Positions 41,101 through 50,040 of a stretch of 64,000 nt of DNA are shown here, in pieces. Made by a program: the position numbers and the translations under genes. The DNA comes from Saccoglossus kowalevskii (taxonomy: Eukaryota; Hemichordata; Enteropneusta; Harrimaniidae), in NCBI RefSeq assembly GCF_000003605.2, contig NW_003109083.1:528332-592331 (forward strand), read 5' to 3'. Below the pieces are notes generated by a model. The model was not told where the DNA came from, searched no databases, and saw only the letters and a list, made by a program, of their open reading frames with translations. Numbering within the stretch: position 1 is the first letter of the stretch; each line of letters begins with the position of its first letter.

Positions 41101-44100
41101 TAAGAAACAAATGATTGCTGCAATGTTTCAATCATCTCGCTAGGTTGAGTTTAGATTAAACCCAAGTTTCATATGGCGGGGATGTTTATTGCTGTCCGTC
41201 AACACTGTCGTCATGTTTTCAAAGAAAACTCCATTTTAATAAATTTGATCAGTAGTTCAGTTGCAGAATGGGCAGCTTTGTAAACGTTTGATCAAATCTT
41301 GACTGTTTTATTGATTATATTTTGTGTGTATCGGTTTATAAAATTAAATAGAAGGGTTTGGGAGATGGGAATAGTGCGAATATAAATCACTGGTTCATCT
41401 CGATCATTTCTATTTTGTTATTATGCTATCCTTCGACTAAATAATTACAATTCATCACTTATATCTAATGCAAAGTCTTAATTGAACTAAATTGCTATAG
41501 TATCATTTGGATGCATAGTAGCATCTGAAAAACGTTTGGATGGACCAAATGTTTTTCAGATACACGCTGTCTCGTGAAGGTGGAAATTACAACACTCTAT
41601 ATGATTTACCTACGCACTGGTTTATGCATTGCGCTTGATGATGACAAGAGATATAGATGAAACCGAGTCATGCAGAATCTTATTTAGTTTCCCCCCAGCT
41701 GCAGCTAACTATTCCCTAACTTGATTTAGAGTCGTTTAATATATTGAAGATATACATAAATGACGGGCTGTGCAATTCATTTATTCCATCGCCCACGAGA
41801 CTGTCTATTAGCAAGTAATCGACGCGACGACGAGGGACCTTCAAATAAATTTGTTAATGTTTTTACTACAGGCTGGTTCATCAGAATTTTGATGAGCTAT
41901 ATAATCAACAACGATATAAGGGATGTTATTGCTATAGGCAGATGCTATAAGACACTTTGTTTTTAAGTGTTATGTCTTCTATAATTCTGTCTTAACAGGA
42001 TGTTGTCATGAGATATTTTTACAATAGATGCCTGATCTATGTTATGCTGTGACATCATTTATTCTATTACTATTATTTATGTTTGTACGTAAACTTGGAA
42101 AAACATGTTCTCTCGTTTTCAACATGAATTTTCTTCTCTAGGCTAGAGTCAACATAATTACTTTTACAAACGTACTCTGATACAATGTCTATAATTCGCA
42201 ATGTACATTATGGATGTCAATATTATGTGAGGAGAAGCTTCCTAATGAAATACATAGGTCATACTTCTTACTCAATGAAAATGTTGTTTTGCATATTTAA
42301 ATATCAAGCACCAGTTACGCGTAAAATTGACAAGTTGCTGTCATTTTAATTTGCCTCGCCTCAAAACATGTCGTTCAGATAGTTCAAACTGGCTGTTAAG
42401 AGTCTCTTTTGAACTAATATACAGTAAACGTTTTTATGCATCTCACGTTTCATAGGAAGTTCTGATTTAATTGCATTGTCCATATACCTGCTTTGCAGTG
42501 TCGCCATTACCTTGCGAATCGGAATAATTCAATGGCTCACATGTTTAATGGATATCGGATTTCGTGTTGACAGTGAGTTGTTTATTTTGACAGGTTTCTT
42601 CGACCAGTTAGAATGTCGATTCTCTCTTCACCGTGAACTAATCTTCTACGTTATGGAACATTACGCACCGTCATTTTTACTCGTTATACTGTCATGGGTG
42701 TCTTTTTGGCTAAGTGTGGAAGCTACTCCTGCGAGGGCAAGTCTGGGAATAACAACAGCTCTAACATTAACTACATTAAGCTCGTCAGCCAGGGCACAGA
42801 TGGCGCGAGTATCATACACAAAGGTGAGTCATATTGTAATATATAATTACGTCACTATGATTATGCCGCTATATGGGTCGCTGAACTGTCCCCGCGTATG
42901 TAAATAGGTAGAACTTTCCACTCGTGTCGGATTATTTGTCACGTACTGTATATAAACATGTTACAAAAATAGTATGCAGAACTACACAAAATGTTTATCA
43001 ATCATGTTACAGGCATGTAAATGCATTCGTGTAATCCTCAAATGTCGTATTCAAATGTTGTAATCTTTCGGCAATTCATATACTTATAAAAACTGCAAAA
43101 ACTTTGCGGCGCATATGTTACTTTACATGTTAATTCCTCACTTGCTTTTTTGATCTGCCTGACATAATCCTCTCTAAGGAAAACGGACCAAACCCCCAAA
43201 ATGCAATTACGACACGACGCTTTCTAATTAAATGGATTTAATCATTTGTCAACTTACATTATAATCGATAATGATTTAATATAACTTTTGAATGTCGAGA
43301 TAAATTGAATTAATATAACGTAGTGGCGGTTAGAGTTAACAGATCCCCAGAGCAATATAATTGGTTTATCAAAGGTAACATTGTCCTACTGGCGATCGCA
43401 ATAGTCGTGTTTGATTGTTTTAATTTACTGTCTTAATTACAGAGTCGTGTTGCTAATTTATCAACTCCGGCATGCAAATAAATAAACCTCGCAAAAACAT
43501 GAGAAGTATCATTATGCAAGACATAAAAGTACATATATCACACACGTCCAACTCGCTCACTTCAGAACGCTGTCATTTATGTGTTTCTATTCACTTGGCG
43601 TTATTTAGCACCACTTCGATGTATCACACGACGCATCTCCTGTCACTGGAAGCCCATAGTTACACTTTACACTATACAAATCCCTCTACTATGTAAAGCT
43701 CGATAATTTAATAAGATGACACAATTCAAGACCCAGTGTTCTGACTTGCAGACTTTCCTCACAAACCAGACACATGGCACTGTAGTTAATCTAATAAAGA
43801 TCCGTTTCCAGAGAGTATACAATTGTATTGTTGGTTAACTAAGTGTAATTCCGGCCCTTCTCAGTTTGGAAAATTGATCTATTAATTTAATTCGCGTGGC
43901 ATGTAATAATACGTTGGTGTTTATATTTTAGAATAAAACATTATAGCTCTAAAATGTCAAGATTGTTCTTGGTATAATCTTGATATATTAAGGGACTGCT
44001 AGTCTTACACATGTAGCAAGACACTATGTAGATTTACCGACTATCTGACACGTGTGCAGTGGGTAAATCACGAACAACAGCTATTACTGATCTAATACCA

Positions 44101-47100
44101 CTCAGACTGGAAATAGAATGAAGCTCATAATAGGTCGACATTGTGAGTGTGAATAATGTCATACTGTCTCGCAACAGCACGTGGTGGATATTTACCGTCT
44201 AACGGTTTCTGCTATAATTGTTCGGTTAGTACAGAACATATGTTTGTATTAAACAGCAGTAGTCCGGCCTTGCCGTGTTCATTGCAATCATTATGTTGTT
44301 ACACACGGGCGGGTTAAGCATTCATGAACTAATTGACACTCAAGATAGGATAATGAGTTTCGAGTCGGGAACCTGATGGGAAAAGAACATGTCATTGGCC
44401 CACACCGCGGAGTAGGAATCATATCTCTAACAATATCACGTTGTAGGAAATAGTCTATGAGTTTGCAAAAATGCCTTCACGCCCGATCACAGCGAGGGAG
44501 ATACATATATACAGCAAAACACTACGGGATTAAAAACAACGATACATGTCAATTTGCCCTGACACGACTCACCACGTACTGTTCAAGGACCGCCGTACTT
44601 ATCATCGTGTCATAATTACTGCACGGTGATATGAATAACCAGTCAGCTAGATTTAGTTATTGTTATAAATATAGGAGCATGGTGTACGCCACAGTGGATT
44701 ATTTTCAAATATCGTGATATTTACACAGCCTCAAAGTGCATGACCCCCGTTCATCCAAAAAAGTTCGAAGTTCACCATACGGTAAATACCAACTAACATG
44801 TAGATCAAGAAATGAGATGAAATACATCGTGCTATAATTCGTTAATGCACTTATTACTGACTGCCACGCCGTATACCATTTGCACAATTCATTTAAATTC
44901 AGTAATTAATTTGAAGAAAAAAAACGCGCAAAGGAAATTCAATAACGGATTATAAAATGTGAAATGTCATTGTTTTCCGTATCAAGATGGGTGTCAATTC
45001 GGCCTGGATAACTCCAATAGCGCAGTTGCCCCCTCCTCAAAACATACACTCGCCTTTTCAGTATCATTTTTCCAAAAAAGGAAATATATTCGGTCGACAT
45101 TTTAATTCGTGACGTACTAATACGTATTGTAAATCTGCTTAACAAAGCGATACTGATATATTTTTAAGTCGCAATGAGAACATTATAAAATAAACAAGGA
45201 CTATTCATAAACAGATTTTTTACATTAGTACTGCTGTTACTGGGGATTTTTGATCATGTGTTATCTCTTTCTTCTCGATCGATGAACAATATATTCATGT
45301 AAATATAATTCAAAATTCCCCAGTGTTATTTTCACCGCCGCGTTACAAGTTCCGTGTGTCCTATTCACGTACAGATAACAACTATGAAATCGCATATGAT
45401 TTGCTATTTATAAAAAAAATGACTGACATAGGCGTATTTCTGTTTTGTTACAGGCTATAGACATTTGGATGCTGGTATGTTTGATATTCGTCTTCGCTGC
45501 ATTATTGGAGTTTGCCGTAGCCAGTTATCTTCACAAGAAGTCAGAGACGATGTATTACAATTCCTCGGTAAAACAATTAATTTGCTCATATATAAATAAT
45601 TACAGGCGCTTCTAGAGTCGGTTTCCTGGCTTGTGACCACTCTCGGTGTTATAGAATAATAACTAAAGTCATTTCAGTTCTAATGAATTTTTGATAAACT
45701 GAAATGTTAAATCTATTTCGTCATATTTACTGTGTGACCATTGCTGCGCTTAGCCGGAACATGGCATGTTGACTGAATATCAGTTTTGTGGTTACACGCT
45801 GTCGGCGTTGTTGTATTGATGTGACTGCTGTGAATATAATCCGTGTAATAGGTTAAGGGCCGTGTGCAATGCATGCATGTCGTATCTCTATAGGTTTGAA
45901 ACTGTCCTCTCTCTTTTATACGTTATTTGTATTTGGGAGTACGTGGTTTATTCCCAGTCCCTCATAGATCAACATCCCCAATATAAGTGTATTGCTGTAT
46001 TCCATATTGAATAACACAAAGTGTGTTATGGCGTCTGTTGAATTAGAAACGATGACTGAAATGATAAAATTGGGATAAATGTGGGGCTTATTGTCAATAA
46101 GAAAAAAACGTGTCACAGCTTATGTATTATCTTTTGTGTGTGCAATGTAAAGCCAGCTGATGGTTCTACTCTGAGAGCGATAACAACGTTGTAAGTTGAG
46201 CGACTGCAAAATACCACTTTATAGGGTGTCTCAAAAGTTTTGGTCCCTGAAGAAGTTCGCAAGAGTTCTTCTCAGGTATTGAAACTTTTCGGACACTCGT
46301 ATAACCGTTCATCGGTTCGCTGCGCATGCGTTGATCGACCCGACAAGACAGTGATTCTCAGATGTTTATTTGATATCAACCGAGGCAGTTGAATACAACC
46401 GAAGACATTGACATATATTTATTTGATTGATGTATATATATATAAATATTATCTGTTTGTTGTTGAGTATTTACTCATGTATGATTTTGCAACATGAGTG
46501 TTATTACCCCGTGTTGGTACCATAGAGACAACGTTGAAGACGCGTGTACCTATTTATACCATGTGAAATAGTGGTTGGCAGTTTTACGCTTATCAGGAAG
46601 TCGAGTAATTTCGAAGTTCATTAATACGGAAACCATGACTACATAGCCATTATTAACTTTCATATATTCACCTCTCGCGAAACTGAATAACGATACTAAT
46701 AATGATGAGCACTTACCAACCTTCCTCGCTTGTATCTAGTATGTACGTAATGTTTTAATGAAGCTAATATTTTAAAAGTCTTGTAAGGTAAAGTTAATAA
46801 CACACTTTTACACTTACATGATACTGCACGATTCTCCCAAGGCTCGTTTCCAAGTTGTTCACCCAAGAATTATAAACACGTTCGAAGGCTTGTTTTCATC
46901 TCTTTGTGTGTACTGACCCACGTGATTTGAAGTTGACCTAGATTGACCTCAATCAAGTTGCTCGACTTGCCAATCGATGATCGCCACTGCCAACACAACT
47001 TGAAATGAATGGAATTGCACTTTATTTTTTCATTATAAATTCCTTTATAGCTACTATCGATAACAATAATACGGATACCCACACATTTGACGTTGAATCG

Positions 47101-50040
47101 ATGCAATTGAAAATGGCCAGAGGCGTCATCGTGTGATGAAAGATACGTTCAGAAATTGTGCATGCATTTAATACATACACGTAATAACAACGAGTCATTT
47201 TCCCTGCTCCGCGATTCCGGTTATTAGACGAGAAACACAAATGCTGTTTATTTTACGCTAGTTTATTTATAAAATTCATAAAAAAAAACTGTGACAATGA
47301 ATCCCATTATCGCTTCACAACAGATGTACATAGCGAATGGGTTCAAAGAGAAATTGCATTCAATTATAAAGAGAAACATATCATTTCAGCCAAAATACGT
47401 GTATTGTAATTTTTTCATTATCATGGCTTGCGTGACAACCGAAAAATATGTGATTGTAATTGTAATCCCGACAGACGTTTTCTACCGGTCTTAGAAAATT
47501 AACAAAACGCATCAATTATTTTAACTTGAATAGAAAAATAAAAATATAATTATTATTCATTACTCATTGAATAGCCCTAATAACTGGGTGACATAGATAT
47601 GCACAGACATAGACTTAAATCCTATATGAGAAATGGTTACCTGCGGCAATTGCGCTAACAAGAATAAGCATAAAGCATAAAAGTTGGACACTTCTGTCAT
47701 TAGCATTGGAATGAGATGAGATATGCCTCCGACAGTCAGGTCATACACTATTTAAGGACATTGACTAAGATTGCTGGAAAGTTTGGAAACATTAACTGTC
47801 ATCCCCATTTACTAACATCGCTCGACAGAAGTTATTAGATTTACACTATGCCAGTAATTAGCCAATTTCACGCGTCATAGTTCCCACTCTCCCATTATTT
47901 ATTGTATGATTCAATATGTGATATAACTGATGCTACTGTCGTCCTTTTAGCTATATGTTATAACCTCACTTTTTATGATGTCATTGAATTATTATTCAAC
48001 AAAAACATTTCACGGCAATTTATTTTTTTATATTTAAACCAAATTATAGAGTAATAAATAGGAGAAAATGCCGTCCAATTGCTTGCAGAAGATATACGGA
48101 ATTTGTATGTCACCATGTTTTATCATAACGGCTATTCGGACATTATTTCACGTTCACGATCTTAGCATTGCCATATGGATGCCATTCCATCGACTAGATC
48201 TGTGTTGCTACACTGTGAGTTATCATGGGCATCACTGTGGGTTATCATGGAGATGGGATGACGTTCCTTCTAGAGTAATGTTATTGGTAGGATGCCATTG
48301 CACTCTATGTTAATACAGCAATGTCAATGCCAACATGCATCTTGACGCGGCTGCTAGGTCGGTGCCATATCTCCAGTGCCAAGCCAAATACATCAATTCA
48401 ATCTTCACAGTGTACAATGCTAGTGCATATTTACTATGTTATTTCAATTTCATCTTAGTGCACGGTTACACGTGCAAATAAATTCCAAACCATTGTGTTT
48501 TAACACAGCTGATCTGGTCCAAATTTACATTTTAGTAACACAACTAGATTTACATCGTTTAACTCGGTAAACATGGTACCAAAGATACGTGCCTATTAAA
48601 AATACTATGTCAATTTCATCTTAGTGTATTAAGACGTCGACTAATAATCTTGTCTGAAGTTAGCATGGCCAGGGTAGGTTCCACGCCGGCTGTTTTAACA
48701 CGGCTGGATTGGTGCATTTTATATTTGGTAACACTGCTAGATGTTATCTTTTTATTCGATTAGAGGTATACCAGTACTACGTGCATAGTAACATGATTAG
48801 ATACAGCCAGATAAATATTCTGTAAAGCGTTGACATGGCTGAACAACCTCATTATTTCGCGTGTTAACGTGGTTATACCAATGCCACCTCATTTATAAGG
48901 CCAGATAAATGGCACTTCAATGTGTGGTTACGCCGTTATAATATTGGTTTCATCTTAGTCTATGTTATATGGGTTGAATTCATGTATACGTTAACACGGC
49001 TAAATCGATGTCATTTCTATGCGCGCTGTCTTGTCTGGAGTTACGACATCCCACTGTGCCGACAAGACTAGCTTTGTGTCTCCCTATATTTTGCTAAGAA
49101 GATAATTGTGAAATTTAGTATATCCCTCGAATACATTCATGCTACTTCAGTGATCACTATTAGATCTGTTCTTACATGCCTATTCAAAATATCACAAATG
49201 ATGGCGCCAACTAACTAAAATGTTGTTTTGTCATGCTCCCCCAGCCCAGTGGCCCGCAGATTCGACTCGTTTAAAATTCGATTTAGTTCTTTGGTCTAAC
49301 ATGTATATGAAATGTACTTTGGCGGGATTATACTTCCGTGCATGTACACTATCATGGGGGCTTTATGTTCTTTGTTGCACAAAAGAACGGAATAAATCTA
49401 TTTTATTATTGTTAATTGTGACGCATGCGCAGTAAAAGTCGGTCGTTCGTTTAAACTATCGTTTCAGATCCATATGTTGCCAGTATTTTAACCCAGTACA
49501 ATGCACACTTCTATTGCATAAACTGTTAAAGTGATATCCTTGCTGGCGACAAAATGTTAGGGCCGGGTCAGAGAGATATATTTTTTACCAACCGATGATA
49601 GGGTTAAAAACAGAAGTGACGTAAAACATTACTTATCGCCCTCAGACAAGTCTTGATTAGTAACGCCTATTTTATCTCTAGTTGATTTAGATATGGTATT
49701 CTAACAGTTACATTTCTTGTTTCAGGATTATTACTCGGAGAGTAGTATACCATTGCGTCGCCTTGATTTAAAAGACTACACACCAGTAAGATCAGACATA
49801 CTGCACCACCAAGAACTACGGATTAACATCGAAGACGGGAGGCCGCCAGAAACACCGAGGATTGCCCGAAAAAGAAGTTTCAGGAGACTCTCTAGGACGA
49901 TAGATAAATACTCCAGGGGATTGTTCCCCTTAGCTTTCTTGTTCTTTAATTCTGTCTACTGGCCCTTTTATCTGCACAATTACTACGGGACTGACCCGAT
50001 GGAAAAGTATTATGCGGAGATGGCTGCAAATGACAGCTAG
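23119..50040 (+). CDS. Gene B: Cys-loop chloride-channel subunit, complete
   Basis: Nine exons (23119-23198, 26237-26307, 26544-26611, 27632-27855, 32768-32850, 40808-40945, 42594-42823, 45454-45567, 49726-50040) total 1323 nt, or 440 residues. Domains: signal peptide about 1-22; ligand-binding domain to about 239 with a conserved DPEYDKELRPN start, GPPVN, WDDPR, WTPDLYF, Cys-loop C155-C169 and ESFGYTTRD (174-182); M1 about 240-262; M2 about 267-289 preceded by PAR; M3 about 302-324; cytoplasmic loop about 325-400; M4 about 401-419; 21-residue tail. Possible N-glycosylation at N55 and N93. Length and layout fit GABA-A/glycine receptor subunits, which form pentameric chloride channels in the plasma membrane. 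Ligand not identifiable; loop D Ser82 and loop E Asp146 differ from glycine and GABA receptors. A tandem paralogue (gene A) lies just upstream. Confidence 0.94.
23199..26236 (+). other. Gene B intron 1
   Basis: A 3.0-kb intron between the signal-peptide exon and the N-terminal helix exon. Contains an inverted repeat at 24371-24430 and several short open frames without recognised motifs. Confidence 0.8.
24371..24430. repeat. 13-bp perfect inverted repeat
   Basis: TTATAGAGTGCCA (24371-24383) and its exact complement TGGCACTCTATAA (24418-24430), separated by 34 bp. It could be a fold-back relic or an RNA stem. No clear target-site duplication was seen. Confidence 0.8.
26237..26307 (+). CDS. Gene B exon 2, N-terminal helix
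   Basis: A 71-nt exon encoding residues 27-50, with YAVIKDPEYDKELRPNAE. The xxYDxxLRPN pattern is the hallmark of the N-terminal helix/loop in GABA-A and glycine receptor subunits (compare YDARIRPNFKGPPVN of glycine receptors). The acceptor is TTCGTTACAG and the donor gtaagt. Confidence 0.92.
26544..26611 (+). CDS. Gene B exon 3, beta-1 strand
   Basis: A 68-nt exon, the canonical size of this exon in GABA-A receptor genes. It encodes GPPVNISVFVYFTSIHSLSE then VSM. N55-I-S is a possible glycosylation site. The acceptor is ATCACGTAG and the donor gtgagt; the phase joins exon 2 (phase 1) and exon 4 (phase 0). Confidence 0.92.
26612..27631 (+). other. Gene B intron 3
   Basis: A 1.0-kb intron. 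Its last 69 bp form an open frame with a hydrophobic pyrimidine-coded stretch that reads into exon 4 (from an ATG at 27563); this is most simply the polypyrimidine tract of the acceptor. Confidence 0.75.
27632..27855 (+). CDS. Gene B exon 4, loops D, A and E
   Basis: A 224-nt exon encoding residues 74-147: DYGATLFLSLQWDDPRF, then N93-G-T, EPIDLRSGSE, IWTPDLYF, KHIRINPDG and LYDMR. Ser82 (27656-27658) replaces the loop-D Arg of glycine receptors, and Asp146 (27848-27850) replaces the loop-E Ser. Acceptor TTTGTACACAG, donor gtatga. Same length as its gene A partner. Confidence 0.95.
29701..29732 (+). repeat. 32-bp direct repeat, copy 1
   Basis: Identical to 32652-32683; the first 20 bases are TTAATATTGCATATTACGTG. 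Both copies lie in the same intron, 2.95 kb apart, in the same orientation. The flanks are not alike. Confidence 0.9.
32652..32683 (+). repeat. 32-bp direct repeat, copy 2
   Basis: Exact match to 29701-29732. It lies 84 bp upstream of gene B exon 5, close to where branch points and splicing enhancers occur. Confidence 0.9.
32768..32850 (+). CDS. Gene B exon 5, Cys-loop
   Basis: An 83-nt exon encoding VSLVLICHLYLHRFPMDKQT, Cys and GLQIES. Cys155 and Cys169 form the signature disulfide over FPMD. Acceptor GCTTTCACAG, donor gtaagt. Same length and phases as in gene A. Confidence 0.95.
34375..34401. repeat. Perfect 12-bp hairpin
   Basis: TGATTAAATCTG, loop TAG, then CAGATTTAATCA. A perfect stem of 12 bp with a 3-nt loop in intron 5 of gene B. 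AT-rich, so possibly chance or a small fold-back relic. Confidence 0.85.
40483..40753 (+). repeat. 30-bp minisatellite, nine units, beside gene B exon 6
   Basis: Nine tandem units, each reading approximately TATTTCTAAAATGTCCCTCT then TATAGCGAGG. One unit is 31 bp. Seven of nine units carry TATAG or TACAG after a pyrimidine run and a CTAAA-like stretch, so each looks like a branch point plus 3' splice site; two read TAACG. The array ends 54 bp before the true acceptor of exon 6. Confidence 0.95.
40808..40945 (+). CDS. Gene B exon 6, loops B and C
   Basis: A 138-nt exon (canonical length in this family) encoding GYTTRDMQLDWNDDF and then VVFKKTLNYPTVG at loop C. The donor is GTCG|gtgggt at 40946. 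A site three bases upstream would lack GT, so this end is well fixed by phase. Loop C has Tyr and Thr at places used by glycine receptors but no cysteines. A nine-copy minisatellite lies 55 bp upstream. Confidence 0.93.
40946..42593 (+). other. Gene B intron 6
   Basis: A 1.6-kb intron between the loop-C and M1-M2 exons, containing the hairpin at 41521-41563. Otherwise nothing recognised. Confidence 0.8.
41521..41563. repeat. 19-bp near-perfect hairpin in intron 6
   Basis: GCATCTGAAAAACGTTTGG and CCAAATGTTTTTCAGATAC pair at 17 of 19 positions around an ATGGA loop. The stem is somewhat short for an animal microRNA precursor; a small fold-back element is an alternative. Confidence 0.8.
42594..42823 (+). 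CDS. Gene B exon 7, M1 and M2
   Basis: A 230-nt exon encoding GFFDQLECRF, M1 (FLLVILSWVSFWL), EATPAR and M2 (ASLGITTALTLTTLSSSARA), ending RVSYTK. Pro267/Ala268/Arg269 form the anion filter; Thr275 at 6' and Leu278 at 9' line the pore. Acceptor TTTTGACAG, donor gtgagt. Confidence 0.95.
42824..45453 (+). other. Gene B intron 7
   Basis: A 2.6-kb intron between the M1-M2 and M3 exons. Short open frames are present (for example 43472-43696) without recognisable features. Confidence 0.8.
45454..45567 (+). CDS. Gene B exon 8, M3
   Basis: A 114-nt phase-0 exon encoding AIDIWMLVCLIFVFAALLEF and the start of the cytoplasmic loop (YLHKKSETMYYNSS). Acceptor TTTTGTTACAG, donor gtaaaa. Leu305 occupies the site that is Ala288 in the human glycine receptor alpha-1. 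Confidence 0.93.
46224..46299. mobile_element. MITE-like 76-bp hairpin flanked by TA
   Basis: Starts GGGTGTCTCAAAAGTTTTGG and ends GAAACTTTTCGGACACTCG. GTGTC pairs with GACAC, AAAAGTTT with AAACTTTT, and CCTGAAGAA with TTCTTCTCAGG (two-base bulge) around a short centre, so nearly the whole element folds on itself. It is bounded by TA at 46222-46223 and 46300-46301, the target-site duplication expected for mariner/Tc1-type elements. No coding capacity; a non-autonomous relic. Confidence 0.6.
48310..49060. repeat. Degenerate tandem repeat field
   Basis: Repeated variants of GTTTTAACACGGCTGGATTGG followed by GTGCCATTT- and CATCTTAGTGTA-like pieces, at irregular spacing of about 50-130 bp. Examples are near 48500, 48690, 48860 and 48990. 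Strongly diverged, suggesting an old array. Confidence 0.55.
49726..50040 (+). CDS. Gene B exon 9, cytoplasmic loop, M4 and tail
   Basis: Starts after TCTTGTTTCAG and encodes 104 residues plus TAG. It has a 64-residue loop portion with basic RIARKRSFRRLSRTIDKY before M4 (GLFPLAFLFFNSVYWPFYL) and an extracellular tail ending MEKYYAEMAANDS. The basic run matches the pre-M4 region in gene A. The tail after HNYYG is absent from gene A. Confidence 0.95.
   Translation, partial: DYYSESSIPLRRLDLKDYTPVRSDILHHQELRINIEDGRPPETPRIARKRSFRRLSRTIDKYSRGLFPLAFLFFNSVYWPFYLHNYYGTDPMEKYYAEMAANDS

Larger units (their letters stand above)
45568..49725 (+). other. Gene B intron 8
   Basis: A 4.2-kb intron within the M3-M4 loop coding region. 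Contains the TA-flanked hairpin element (46224-46299) and a degenerate repeat field (about 48310-49060). Confidence 0.8.
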
